From Isoetes taiwanensis (Eukaryota; Streptophyta; Lycopodiopsida; Isoetales; Isoetaceae), in the NCBI GenBank assembly GCA_021234155.1, contig JAJEKV010000413.1, forward strand, positions 1-64,000: a DNA stretch of 64,000 nucleotides, read 5' to 3'. Below the pieces are notes generated by a model. The model was not told the origin of the DNA and ran no database searches. It saw only the letters and a list, made by a program, of their open reading frames with translations. Below are positions 1 to 12,205 of this stretch, piece after piece. Each line of letters opens with the position of its first letter. Position 1 is the stretch's first letter. The translations under genes and the position numbers were made by a program.

Positions 1-559
1 TATGCAAATATAGATGGATAGAGGGGAAGTTACCGAATAATTTTAAAATATTTGAACCATTTAAAAATTCAACATTCCACATTTGAACCCTTTTAAAGAT
101 TCCACATTCGACGGCAAAAGTTCTTCAATGATTTCAAGAAGCTGAGAACGAAGAACAGAGCATTGATGGAGGGTGTTGGGGTGATCAAAGAGAAATTCCC
201 GCCATATTTTGAGCAAAGATTTTAAAACAAGGTAAAAGCATTTGAGATCTTCCCTAGATATATAAAACTCGCGGATCTTGCAAAAGCTTTGCAAAAACTA
301 TGGACTCCATCTTGACAAAACTCCTAGAACTCTATTGATCTACAAAAAAAAAAAAAAAAACGGGTCTAATTCTCGTGAAAACTAATCCCCTAAACTCTCG
401 TTTGTAAAACCGCCTCCCTATTTCTATTTTGTCGGGGAATGAAGGTTGGTCCTCCGTTCCTAGTTTTGAAGACCCGCCCCCATTAACACCAGTAGGGGAC
501 TCCATCTGCAAAATAAGGAATAGAATCCCAACCTCATAAATTCCCTTATACATCCCCCA
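1..559. other. No gene recognised
   Basis: AT-rich flank. It holds an 18-base A run near 342-360 and two minus-strand open frames with no recognisable family or splice context. I see nothing functional here. Confidence 0.4.
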
Positions 560-645
560 TCAGCGGTAAATGTCGACGCTGACATGTTATACCCAATTTT
601 AAATGGCAAAAATCCGGGCTAAGTCCACAAAACGGTGTAATTTTT
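560..645. repeat. Dispersed repeat, copy 1 (second copy near 60,775-60,865)
   Basis: This stretch shares order and sequence with 60,775-60,865. Both carry a 'gtaaatgt..gac' start, 'catgttata', 'ttaaatggcaaaaa(a)tccg' and 'gtccacaaaa'. The two copies lie almost at opposite ends of the window in the same orientation. The family is unknown. Confidence 0.6.
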
Positions 646-907
646 TGGCGTGGCTATAACATGTCAAACACACGGATATACCAATGGATATGCCCGTGGG
701 TATAACATGTCAGCCTCCCATATTTACTGCGCTCCCATCCATCCACTTGAAATGCAAATAAAAGATAGACTAGATAGTGGGGAGCTAATGAATGCACCGA
801 AATATTATTCGATGGCATTTCCACATTTAAACATTTTTAAAGAAAAGACACTGCTTTTTGGACAACGTGTACTTATTGACAACCCCGGGCATTTCTTCAA
901 TTCAGCT

Positions 908-2127
908 ATGGCGACCAGGGGCCTAGCTCTCACGCTTGGCCTTGCCTTTCTTTCCATACTTGGAGCTGCTTTAGGTCTGTTTTCATCATACTTCCCTATC
1001 TACATCAAATGCTCCTTGTTAATCTAATTTGTGTTTTTTCTTTTTTTTGAACAGGGCAGAGTATGACTATTCCGGCGGTTCCAAGGGCCAGCTCCATTGG
1101 GGAAACCTAAAAGAAGAATGGAGATCTTGTAACAGCGGCAGTATTCAATCTCCTGTGGATGTCAACATCGATAAGGTTATCCCTTTCTGCTCTGCCAGAT
1201 TGCTCAGAACTAATTTTTGTAACGTCGGGCCAAGCTTTACAGTCTAGATCATGATATTGCGGTAAGATTCCTTGCATTTTCCATATAAATCTTTCCTTTG
1301 CGCACAAAATTTATCTCTAAATCTGTAGGTAGAATTTGGCTCTGAGCTGGCTTCTTAAACTTCGATGGTGTAATATATCATCTGAAAGAGTTCCATGTCC
1401 ATGCTCCTAGTGAGCATACATTGGACGGAAAAGGTAAAAGAAATATCATATTTTATAGGCTTCAGATTTACAGGGTGAATTAACAAATAAAACCTGTTAT
1501 AGCTTTTCCTTGAAACTCATCTGGTGCACAAGACAGCAGATTCCAAGATTGCTGTAGTGGCAATATTTTACGAGATAGGAGAGAACGATACGTTTATTGA
1601 ACAGGTACTTTACTCTGTTTTAGTTCCTTCTTATTTTGGCGCAGATAATCAGTCTGAGAACTTATTCGAAACCTCTGTTCAAAACTAGATTGAGCATTTG
1701 CTACCCGCAGTTTCAAAGCATGGGGAAGCTAATATACATTCAGTAGATCCAAGGATTCTGAAAGCGAGAGCACAGGTATTTTCAATATTCTGGATCACTG
1801 ACAAGTCCACCCTGCACAGAAGGGTTATTTGGAATATCTTAGAAAAGGTAAGAACTACTTAAGAAGCTCAGAAATCCTTCAGATATGTAAATTCTGTTAT
1901 GGGTTTTGGTATTTACCATAGTTGATTCGATGATCTAAAAACAGCCTCGTACTCTATCTTTGGATCAGATCAAGTTGATCCAGGATGCCATGGAGGTAAA
2001 AATCATTGCGTTGATGATTTTGATATTTAAGTCTAGATGAATCTGATCCTGAGCTGGAAAATTGGCAGGGAAAAACAACAGATATACACAGGATATGAAT
2101 GGGCGTCAAATTCTGTACTTCAAGTAA
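908..2127 (+). pseudogene. Alpha-class carbonic anhydrase, broken
   Basis: Alpha carbonic anhydrases are zinc enzymes that interconvert CO2 and bicarbonate; plant members are usually secreted or reach the chloroplast through the secretory route. Inferred exons: 908-974 (start MATRGLALTLG, a hydrophobic signal peptide), 1055-1261 (YSGG, then HWGNLKEEW and IQSPVDV), 1329-1433 (FHVHAPSEHTLDG), 1503-1604 (ETHLVHK, then AVVAIFYEIGENDTF), 1689-1848 (IEHLLPAVSKHGEANIH, SLTSPPCTEG, IWNILEK), 1945-1995 (LSLDQIKLIQDAME) and 2069-2127 (MNGRQILYFK, stop). The two zinc histidines of HVH, the third in HLVH and the active-site Thr of SLTSPP are all kept. The reading frame is nevertheless broken: a phase mismatch between exons 1 and 2, a frame change with a TAG near 1246, a break in exon 3 near 1345, a phase mismatch at exon 3/4, and frame changes near 1776 and 1822. 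The intact genes nearby argue against general sequencing error. A recent pseudogene is the best reading. Confidence 0.85.
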
Positions 2128-2580
2128 CAAAGTAGTAAATGCGCATTGCAAATTGAAGGCAAAGGGAAAACGAAAATAGAAACGTATGGTATGGAGTATA
2201 CCATTGTGTAAAATTAATGCATGGTGATGGAATGTAGTCTGTTGTGAAGCATGTGGCCAGGTGAGAGTATAACGTAAAGGAATATATTACCAATCATTTT
2301 ACCTAACGCTATTTGTTGATTGGCTATAACATCAATGTCTATCCATTCTCCAGAATGCCACTAGTGATGGCATTCTCCTACAATAGACTAAGAGTGCTTG
2401 AAATTCCTTTTCTAAATTTTGTATCTCCATCTCCAACGAATTTGTTAGGTCCACATGTATTCATTTCAAACCTCATATTATTTTCTTATACAATTTATAA
2501 CTTGTGGGAACATACCCCACGCAATAATTGATATCTATGGCTTTAGAGGCGGGTGCAACTCTCACGGTTTTGTCTTATAT
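2128..2580. other. No gene recognised
   Basis: Immediate 3' flank of the carbonic anhydrase pseudogene. I see no coding signal and no named repeat. Confidence 0.4.
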
Positions 2581-2583
2581 TAA

Positions 2584-3583
2584 GGCCCTTTTTCCATAGC
2601 AGTCTTATTTTATGGCTGTCACATTTTTATAAGACACTTTTTTGGGCTTCATGTAGCGGCATGTCATAAATAGGGCACCTCCTAAAGAAGTCGATTTTCC
2701 AATACTTAAATATAAGACATGTACTATCAATCTAAGACGTGTCTTATAATCAGGGTTTTCCACAGACCTGCTGGGATGACCATTTTCCAGATCTTGGAGC
2801 AAAGACACAGCAAAGCAATTAACTCGGGAAAGTTGGAGATCCAGACACGGGGAAAGCTTCAACACGCAATTCCTTTTGCCTCACAACCAACCCGGAAGGA
2901 TCCGGACCACGAGAACTGTGTAGAGCAATCACATTCTATGATATATATTAGTTTAACTGAATTTGTTTGGAGAATACTATGGCAAGTTTTCATGCTTATA
3001 AAAGGTTTTCTGCTGCATATCTTAAACCTAGAAGCAAAATGAGATCTTGAATTCAATTTCTAGAAGAACCCACAGAAAGAATAAACCAATTGGGTGATGT
3101 TCAAACAAAGATTCCTACAATTCATTTGAGCTTGGAAGCTTGAATGATCACTGGAACATGGCTTTAAAGCCCAAAGCAAGAATAAAGCTCGAATTTCAGT
3201 GTTTGAAGTACCAACTGGAAAAATTTCGACCTGAAGGGGGAAACCACTGCAACTGTGGCAATCCGACTTGTTTGATATTTGCAATTGTGGCAATCCGGCA
3301 TGTGGCGCTCCATTCCATTCCGGCGTCAATGATTCCAAGACTCCAGCCTGTTTTTTTGGACACGCTAAATTTTAGGCGAAGAAACCCTTTGATTGGATAT
3401 GATTAGACGTCTTATTTTATGGCGGGGGTTTCTCCTGGAAGAAAATAAGACTCCATAGTTGTACAAAATGCTTGTAAGACATGTCTTATAAGTTGTAATG
3501 GAAAAAATAGTGTGTCTTATATGCTTATGTGGCCCAATGATATCTTCATAAATATAAGACATCAGTGTTGTGGAAAAAGGGCC
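2584..3583. mobile_element. 1,000-bp PIF/Harbinger-like non-autonomous DNA transposon
   Basis: The element starts ggccctttttcca and ends tggaaaaagggcc, a 13-bp perfect terminal inverted repeat. It is flanked by TAA at 2581-2583 and TAA at 3584-3586. A trinucleotide TAA/TTA target duplication with GG..CC ends is typical of the PIF/Harbinger superfamily (Tourist-like elements). Subterminal regions are rich in inverted copies of 'gtcttata'/'tataagac', for example near 2604-2640, 2705-2750, 3405-3420, 3470-3490 and 3550-3560, as expected for transposase-binding repeats. No transposase ORF is present. Confidence 0.8.
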
Positions 3584-3660
3584 TAATTTGTAAGATCATA
3601 ACCCACAAGCAAAGATTTTTTCTATGGCTCAAAAGTGGGCACAACCAACAAATGTAGTGT

Positions 3661-3714
3661 AGAGTGTGGTCACATGTCCAGTTAGATGCTGCCTAGTGGC
3701 GTGACGTTAAAATA

Positions 3715-3794
<80 letters not shown>

Positions 3795-3795
3795 G
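3661..3795 (+). repeat. 5'-truncated SINE 3' end with (ATCT)n tail
   Basis: The sequence 'gatgctgcctagtggcgtgacgt' runs straight into about 75 bp of ATCT repeats from about 3715. The same junction appears on the opposite strand at 5,280-5,320, 5,525-5,560 and 5,755-5,790. The microsatellite is therefore the expanded tail of a SINE rather than an independent locus. Confidence 0.65.
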
Positions 3796-4866
3796 CTAAT
3801 CCAACAACTTCGATGTATGGGTCCCTTTGCATAAATATTGAATTGAGTTGTATACGTTTAATGCCCACTATGATCGGCATACGACCTTGAAGCTTTTGTA
3901 ACAACCGCAAGCCCAAAATAAACCTACAAGCAAGTCGCATACACATTTTCTGAACCATCGAATGGACTATCTTGTCTTGCGTTATATCCACGTCTGATTT
4001 TGCATAGGCTTCTGGGCCATATCAATGCGTCTCATTCTGAATAGATTTAATCTTTGACTTGCGTAGTTCCTTATGACGACCCCAATGGATGTTTTCTCAA
4101 GTTATAAATCCCTTATCTTATCTTGAATCCTAAAGGAAGTCCTCTGTACGGGCCCCCATTCCTTTGACCAGCAACTGACCGGAGATAAATCTCACTATCT
4201 TAGTCCCTATTAGAAATGAGGAGGAGGTAAGTCTCTCTTACTATCTCGACTCCTAATGGAAGGCCTATGTATAGTACGAATCTTCTTCAATAGCCTTACA
4301 GACTGGACATAATATGCAGGCATGCATGGATTTCTTTTATCTATACAAGCATAGAATAGAATAGACTAGATTTTTTAGCATTCACGAAAACCAATAGATC
4401 ATGAAATAAGAAATTTATTGTCGTAGTTACAGCCGCGTCGTGATCACTTCTCCTTATCAAGGAGAGTTTCTACAATATTAGCATTCCATTCCACACTCCC
4501 ACAACTTCTTAGAACACCTCATATGCATGATTTATCATTATATATATTGGAGGTTCTAGATGCGCATCTTCAATTGATGAACCCTCAGTAATCACCACGA
4601 TCTACTTATTTATTCTTGATTGTTTAGATCATCATCACTGCTAAAGTTTTTTCCTTGAAAACCTTTGGAGGCAGGGTTTTTTTAATCCCAAGTAGTAATG
4701 ATTGTACTAGCCAATTGGATGAGTCCCATGACCTCTTGATCTTCATGGACGTTAAAATATCTATTCTATTCTATTCTAGTGGAAATACGAATAAAATAGT
4801 CTTTAGTCCAACAAAAAATAACTTTTGGATGTAATAATAGAGTTGCACTCATATTCCATTAAGCGC
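3796..4866. other. No gene; scraps of retroposon tails
   Basis: No coding signal seen. At 4,350-4,400 'gaatagaatagac...tttttagcattcacgaaaaccaatag' resembles the 3' terminus of the LINE at 11,831. At 4,760-4,775 there is a short TTCTA repeat. Confidence 0.4.
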
Positions 4867-4996
4867 CCGGGCCTTTGGTCCAATGGTAACACACTAAGTT
4901 TAGAACATGTATGTCTCGACTTCGAGACAGTCCAGAGTCGCATTATTTAGACCCATCTCATAGCCTAATGTAGGGTTCCATATAGAATAGAATAGG
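4867..4996 (+). repeat. tRNA-derived SINE head
   Basis: The region carries an A-box-like 'ttggtccaatggtaac' (about 4,875-4,890) and a B-box-like 'gacttcgagac' (about 4,918-4,928), at internal pol III promoter spacing. Related heads on the minus strand occur at about 6,270-6,337, 21,745-21,812 and 38,625-38,698. It ends in a GAATA pentanucleotide run. Confidence 0.6.
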
Positions 4997-5065
4997 TTTT
5001 TTTTATCATCCTTAAGCCTTCCCTCCAAAATTCAGCCTTTCTCGGAGATTCTCTTGCTCTGGATA

Positions 5066-5790
<725 letters not shown>

Positions 5791-5794
5791 CATG

Positions 5795-6240
5795 TGACCA
5801 CACACCACACTACATTGCTTGGTTGGAACCTGCCCCCAACCACCTTACATTGCTAGGCAACATCCAACCGGAACATGTGACCACACACCACACTACATTG
5901 CTTGGTTGGAACTGCCTTTAACCACCTTTTACATTGCAGGGCAAAGATCCAACCGGGAACATGTGACCACACACCACACTACATTGCTTGGTTGGAACCT
6001 GCCCCCAACCACCTTACATTGCTTGTGACCCCCTGCCCCCAACCACCTTACATTGCGTACACACTACATTGCTTGGTTGGAACCTGCCCCCAACCACCTT
6101 ACATTGCTTGTGACCCCCTGCCCCCAACCACCTTTACATTGCGTACACACTACATTGCTTGGTTGGAACCTGCCTCAACCACCTTTACATTGCTTGTGAC
6201 CCCCGCCCCCCAACCACCTTACATTAAATGCATTTGGGAT
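5795..6240 (-). repeat. Minisatellite amplified from SINE body
   Basis: Repeats of 'cactacattgcttggttgg', then 'aacctgcccccaaccacc' and 'ttacattgc'. Early units are about 82 bp and include 'catgtgaccacacacc'. Later units are shorter and include 'gtgaccccctg'. The same motif occurs once in the single-copy SINE at 38,499-38,698 (minus). Any open frame here is a by-product of the repeat. Confidence 0.75.
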
Positions 6241-6340
6241 TTGACCCCCAACAGTACTGAGTGAGATTTTGGGCGGTCTCGAACTCGAGACCACATTGCA
6301 AAGGAACTAGTGTGTTACCACTAGACCAAACGCTTCTTGT
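6241..6340 (-). repeat. tRNA-derived SINE head
   Basis: Read on the minus strand: A box 'tttggtctagtggtaacac' and B box 'ctcgagttcgagacc'. This is the 5' head of the SINE whose body forms the minisatellite to its left and whose tail forms the GATA arrays. The element is several times longer than an unexpanded copy. Confidence 0.65.
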
Positions 6341-6410
6341 CTTTAGAATTGACACATGTTGCTTCTTGTCTTTAGAGTATTCTTGATTATGTACACCTTG
6401 TTAGAGGAAA

Positions 6411-6905
6411 AGAATAGATTAGAATAGAATAGCATATATTTGTATCATCCATGGAGACCAATTGGTCTATGGCACCCAAACAAAGAGAATAACAAGCGTA
6501 CTACTGTCAGGATTAAAAACCTTGCTCCAAAGATCTTTGGGGAAAAACCTTGGTAGTAATAAGCATGCTGACAAACTTTACAATAACACTTTAGGGTACA
6601 AATAAATACCATACTAGAGGACATACATGTATCCATGGCCTCTTGAAGATATGATCCCAGTAAGCCCATAGAGGCCATGTCTAATTGCACATGTAGTGGC
6701 TAGTTAGGGGGAACTAACTCAATATAGCATGCCCGGATATGATCGAATGTTAGACAAGTCTGAAGTACATGGCATTCATCTTCAATGGCTCCCTACTGAA
6801 AACAGGGACATATCATGTCCTCGCGTGCCTTTTGAAGCCATCTGCTATCTGAACGCAGAAGCAATGCACAATCGTGCAAATGGAAGCTATCAGACTGCGC
6901 TAAGG
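6411..6905 (-). mobile_element. 5'-truncated LINE copy (3' end only)
   Basis: This matches the 3' end of the LINE at 11,831-16,146: a GAATAG-type tail, 'gagaccaattgg(t/c)ctatgg', 'caggattaaaaa', 'gggaaaaacctt', 'gtaataagcatgct', then 'gacattcatc..caatgg' and 'aatggaagctat'. About 490 bp are retained. It is truncated at its 5' end near 6,905 and has no coding capacity. Confidence 0.75.
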
Positions 6906-7063
6906 AGAAAGAAATGGCACATGTAGAAATTATTCTTTAGATTATTTCCTATTTGTATATTTTAAGAAGCACATGGCATTGGGCAATGCAATTACCTTCT
7001 ACTTATGTGGCGTAAGACAATTTCAAGTATCGAGGTCAAGATGGGATCGAGTATTTTATATAA

Positions 7064-7182
7064 ATTTATTTAATGTTATCAAACCAAAAGTATGAAATAA
7101 TTATACACCACCCATGTCAACATTAGATTTACTTCTAACCATTCTTAAGGCACCATTTAACAAGTTGAATTCAATATTCGGA
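7064..7182 (+). repeat. Direct repeat, copy 1
   Basis: Similar to 8,261-8,379, sharing 'atcaaaccaaaagt', 'tgaaataat', 'cccatgtcaacat', 'tttacttct' and 'gttgaattcaatattcg'. The offset is about 1,197 bp. The copies are too short and lack ends typical of LTRs. Confidence 0.6.
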
Positions 7183-8260
7183 CTCAGATAAGCATCCATG
7201 CTTAATCTTTTAATCTTTAAGCTATTTGAACATGTATAAGTATTTTAGAAAGATGCTTTTGGATATTATTGTTAAATGATTGCTTAAGAAGACAACATGT
7301 GGGGGAGGGGGAGGGGTGGAAAGTAAAAAAAAAAATCCATGTGAGAGATCTGCGAGTTCTATTGTGGCATGCAAGCATCTGTAGGAAAAATAGGAAAATG
7401 CAGGCAGATTTGTGAGCAAGACATACCTGTGGAAGAATACTGATAGTTATGTAGGTCATATGTGAAATTATTGGCACCAAAACCAGAGAAATTGGTATGC
7501 AAGAATCGAGATCACCCCATCCCTAGTCCTGATAAGAATAGGGAAAATTGGCAGACACAAATTCAGTTAACTCTGTTGCCACAAACAGAGAAATGGGGAT
7601 TTTGTGGAAAAAAAATAAATGTATTTCACCTATTGCAACAAGCAAGGGTGGATTATCCCCCCAAATTTCTGCACTTATAGCCATGCTTGTGCCTTGTTCC
7701 TTCATGAGCAGTTCTGTGTCTCAGAAAGCTCCAATAATGCAGACGGGCATTGCTGATTTAAAAATTGTTCTTCAGTAATATTGAAAACAAACAAAAAAAT
7801 GGATTTTCATCAAATTCGTTCAAAGCGTGGTTGCAGCAATCTGGCAGATAAATAAAGGATTAATACGTCTAAATTATGATAACCATATTGGGTTTACAAT
7901 ATTGGCATGGTGACGAATCTGTATCCAATTGAATCTATTGAAGATGTATCTGCTCGATAAGGCAGATGTCAGCAATATTGGAGTTGTATTCCATTACCAC
8001 ATTACGCTTTCGCTCAATTTGGGTAATTCTTTGCATTTTGCACCTGATCTAGCGGTCAAATCAATTATTTTTGCAAAATGTAAAGGGTAGAATAGAGTAC
8101 CCAGCTATGCTAGAGTGCTCGAAAAACTGAAGCAACTTGAACATGTTTGAACTCTGGGTTGCATTGAATTACAATATATTCTCAAAGAAGAAATGGTTGG
8201 AGCAAACTACAAAACAATATACCAGTCCGGACATAAGGACATACAGTTAACATAAAAACA

Positions 8261-8379
8261 ATTTATTTAACATTATCAAACCAAAAGTGTGAAATAATAT
8301 ACACCCATGTCAACATCAGGTTTACTTCTAAAACCGTTGTTAAGACACCATTTCACAAATTGAATTCAATATTCGAACT
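8261..8379 (+). repeat. Direct repeat, copy 2
   Basis: Partner of 7,064-7,182. Both copies end at a 'gaattcaatattcg' block, after which the sequences diverge. Confidence 0.6.
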
Positions 8380-10306
8380 TTACGGGGGCCACCCATTATA
8401 AGACAGATAGACGAATAAATACAGCTTTTAATGTTCATGAGAAGCCAAAGCTTATGAGACACACGCCTAGATGGGACCTGCCCCTACCACTGCCCCTACA
8501 ACTGTACATGGCTCAAGTGGGTTCTTCCACCACTAGCATTTAATAATCATGACCATTTTCACAACGAGACATTGAACACGTGCAATTTAAATGCAAGACG
8601 ATATTTAGTCTATCCAAAGCACTGAAATCAAGTAATGAGGCAAATGCATAGAAATGAACATGATAAAACTCAGCTGCATGCCATTTAGTACCAGATTGAA
8701 ACTTCTATTTGAATTTACACGTGATATAGAGAGGATTTTTTTCCAAATCTATAGACAAACTCGAAGGTAAAAATTGCTTAAAAAAGGATTGAGTTAAAAG
8801 GCAGTTGAGATAATCAAATTGGGGCCCCAAAGCATGCTAAACATAAATAAAAATCTAGTTTAGAAATCAAGATAATCCATTGGAAAATCTCATTCTTTAC
8901 ATTGTTGTGTTACTAATGGCGCCAATTAATGGAGCTTTACATGAAGAAATTTACATAATGGGATCACAATATGCTCAAAACTAGCCATTAAAATGACTAC
9001 AAATCAAATATCATCCCTAAGAGCAATCTAAAATTCCTTGTTGTTTTTGTCCAAATTAACTCAAAAGTTAAAAAATAAGGCATGTTAATGTTTAAAGACA
9101 ATACTAAATTGGAGGCCAAAACGAATGCATTATTGAGACTTTGTACAATTATCCAGTACTCTACTTAGTTTTATGGCCCCTTATTAATAGTGTGCTTATG
9201 TCCGTAACAATTGACTTTACAGTTTAGTTTTCCCAATAAATTAGAAGCACTATTACTACAATTTATGTAATTTGCATACAATTAGAGAAGCATGGTGTCT
9301 AACTGAAACTTGCCATTTATTTTAATGCTAACGGTACATATTCATTTATATAGATATATGCACAAGTTACTTTGATTGTTTACACGACTCCAAGGATGGT
9401 AAGGTTGTTAAATAGTTCGCTCTTTCAGAGGAATATACACTATTAAGCAATGAAGAGTTGCAATCCAATGGAATACTCGATAGTTGCGATTTAGTCTGGC
9501 AATGCATATTTTGTGATGCTATGTGGTTACTTATAACCCGAAATGTTATTTGGGTAGCAAAATGACGTCCATTTAAGCTATCAAGTTATTGTGCTTCTAG
9601 GATACGGGAGTATGCATGCAACACCATGCATTTTTGGGTTGTTTGGAAGGTCACTACATTATTCATCAACTTCTCATCGGCATTTTCTCATCTCTGTTTG
9701 CAATATGTTCTTCTATTTTTAACTGGAAAGCTCCTTCCTACTTGGATCGACCATAACTGGAGCTTTTTCCCGTGTTCTAGCATGTTCTTTCTCGGTCTTG
9801 TTTTTTGTTTGGACACATTCCTTCAATCTTCAGTCTTGATCTCATTTTTTAAGAATAGAAGTCCTCTTTTGATCGAGAGTATTTGACGTATTCCTGCAAG
9901 CCCGTCACTAAGATCTGACCATCGGATTAGGATTCTAGGATGGGCAAGCATGCATATGACCAATACTTTCTTCCTCGATTGTCAGAGTACTGCTTAATAA
10001 GCTTATAGAAGATGCAATGTTGGTTTTGTACAATGTATAAGGGCATTCTATCAATGCTCTACATAGTACTCTTGTGGATGCACTTAGTTTAAAAGGGATA
10101 CGCCATGTGCGAGGAAGAGGCTAGCAAAAACCCCTTCGTATACGCCTTATCTAAGATCCAGAAAACACTTTTCCATATGAGGTACATCATTAAAGTACCT
10201 CAAAAAACTCCTCCTCTCAGACGCATGCAGATGCGCTTTTAACTAAGAAAAACCAATATCATCCACTCACATGTTATATATATGGTCTACACTATGTGAA
10301 ACCCTG

Positions 10307-10515
10307 GGATATGCCTACAAGTATCTTGTAGAATTTTATAAGAACACACTTTGGGAACATTGTATCATCAGGCGTGTGTGGCTGCTGGTTGGAGAGCACT
10401 TTATTGAATGCAAAACAATTGTTTTTGCATGATTGGTCATGGAAAGCCCACTTGTTTCGGGCTTCATTAGAGCCTATTTTACTGTATAGTTCAGAAATGT
10501 GGGGGCTTGCCATTA
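10307..10515 (+). mobile_element. LINE reverse transcriptase C-terminal relic
   Basis: In plus-strand frames the region reads AYKYL, a GWRALY-type block, QNNCF, then WKAHLFRASLEPILLY and SSEMWGLAI. This parallels TYKYL, AGWKALYAMQNNS, HLFRALVEPVLLYGAEVWG in the LINE on the minus strand at 12.2-13.0 kb. Frame changes and stops interrupt it. It is the same broad LINE family in the opposite orientation. Confidence 0.65.
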
Positions 10516-10519
10516 ATGT

Positions 10520-11177
10520 TGCAAAAACTCCTTTTTCACTTGAAACCTAGGACAAAAGATGGGCTTTTGGCCTCTTCAACATTACCGCCATGAGCGCCAT
10601 CTCCACTATATCTTCAAGGTGCATCACAGGATAATAATACGTATTCTCTTCTCGTGCTTGCCATCGCTGAATCTCCTCAACGTTTGAAAAGGTGTTGGAA
10701 AGAGCATTGTAATGCATGGTTTGCTCCATGGTCTGTGCAATTGGAACATTACATGGTGCTTGCAAGTTTTGATCCTGAGCTTTTGGAATAGGGGAAGCAA
10801 ATTTTTTGTGTTAATTAATATGAATGGTTTGGCAATGTGATGTAGAGAGGTTTAAATCACAAGTGCAGATTATATCCTTGTTGCTTCACTTCACTACTCT
10901 CTCTTCATCTTTTCTAGTCAATCCTCTACAAACTCTCATAAACAGCTAAAATCAAAATAATGTGGAAAACCCCCTCTTTACATCTGTTCAATCCTGATAA
11001 AACCTCTGCTTATAAATACAAATTCGTTGTATTTCATCTATTCTAGTTTGTGGTCCAGACTTCTAGAGGGATGCCTGTAAAGAACTTGATTATATCTATA
11101 GTTAAATAGCGCCTCTACCTTTCTACGTGGGCCACTTGCATAAAACAAACTGCAAATAATAATATTTGGCATGCTAT
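10520..11177. other. No gene recognised
   Basis: A minus-strand frame at 10,547-10,765 is open for 72 codons but shows no family motif. It could be a diverged exon belonging with the helicase relic next to it. There is no evidence either way. Confidence 0.3.
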
Positions 11178-11470
11178 TTATTGACTTTGGACATTATCTG
11201 CTGCATTTAGAGCCCTGGCATTGGTGAAATTGGCACAACACCAAACATAATCTTTATTATGTTGCAGATATGCATTGGAATCTTTATTATGTTGCAGATA
11301 TGCATTGTGAAGATTAAGGAAGGTTAAATGATCCCCCTCTTCATGAGAAAACATTGCCTTAGCCTTATCTCCTGCTTTGTGAGCTTCCCTCGGACGAGAA
11401 AATAGTGTGGCACAGACAACATTGCAGTAATGGAAAACATCTCCACTTACATCTAACATCTGACATGGTT
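11178..11470 (-). pseudogene. DEAH-box RNA helicase (PRP43/DHX15-like) exon relic
   Basis: Prp43/DHX15 helicases act in spliceosome disassembly and ribosome biogenesis. On the minus strand one frame reads ITAMLSVPHYF and the next reads RPREAHKAGDKAKAMF, SHEEGDHLTFLNLHNAYLQ, then WCCANFTNARAL and ADNVQSQ. These match the family's post-RecA2 block (AMLSVP..VRPREAQ, GDHLTLLNVYHA, WC..NF.N.R, ADNVR) in order. A frameshift lies between HYF and RPREA. An internal tandem duplication repeats NAYLQHNKD. I found no other helicase exon nearby, so this is a captured or stranded exon of a dead copy. Confidence 0.75.
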
Positions 11471-11647
11471 TTTTAGCTTCACATTACCTATGCAACTTTA
11501 AATTTGATTATAAAAATAAACATGACTAATATTGAGGCTTTACAAATGATTAAATGAGAAGTGTAAGAACCTGTGGTTTAGAAGACTGTCCCCATAATCT
11601 TCTGAAGATGCTTGCAACCTTGTTGATCTAGGCAAAGATACGATATT

Positions 11648-11680
11648 TATTAGTTAGCTAGTTAGCTAGTTAGTTAGTAG
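11648..11680. repeat. TTAG/TAGC tetranucleotide run
   Basis: 'ttagttagctagttagct..' simple repeat. A similar run at 21,315-21,345 also precedes 'ta..ac..tat' sequence, so it is probably the tail of another retroposon family. Confidence 0.5.
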
Positions 11681-12205
11681 TGACACTATATTGCAATGTG
11701 TCCGCAATAAAAAATAGTATTTTTCTAACATATGATTGTGGAAGGTTAATTGTGGTATTCCTATTGAAATACGTATTTGGATGATGGTGGCACCTGGGTT
11801 ATGTTTGGAAACCGACGTGGATTTGTGTTAGAATAGAATAGAATAGAATAGGTTTTTAGCGTCCACGGAGACCAATTGGCCTATGGGATCCAAACAAAAA
11901 GAGAGCAACAAGCGTATTACTGACAGGATTAAAAAACCCCCGCCCCAAAGGGTTTTCGAGGGAAAAACCTTAGCAGTAATAAGCATGCTATCACACCGCG
12001 TACAATTGCATAGACGGTTCAAGACCGTCCGTAGGACACAAAGCGAGTCCGTGCATCCATAACCTCCACGGAGGTATGACCCCCAACGAACCCACCGACG
12101 TCGTAGTCAATAACCGATGCAAACGGCTGGCCGGGCACTAGTAGTCGAACATACCTCTCGGATGGGGCAAAATGCGGGCAGTTCTAGAGGGTATGACATT
12201 CATCC

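Larger units (their letters stand above)
6906..10306. other. Long AT-rich stretch without a recognised gene
   Basis: No domain, splice-supported frame or RNA gene seen. The only structure found is a direct repeat of about 118 bp (7,064-7,182 and 8,261-8,379). Minus-strand open frames near 7,217-7,705 contain no recognisable motif. Confidence 0.35.

Noticed and set aside
4867..4996. Functional tRNA gene
   Set aside because: A and B boxes are present but no cloverleaf forms; repeated diverged copies with attached bodies show it is a SINE head.
5819..6264. Two plus-strand frames rich in Pro, His and Leu
   Set aside because: They arise from the minisatellite unit having no stop in these frames; there is no start context or domain.
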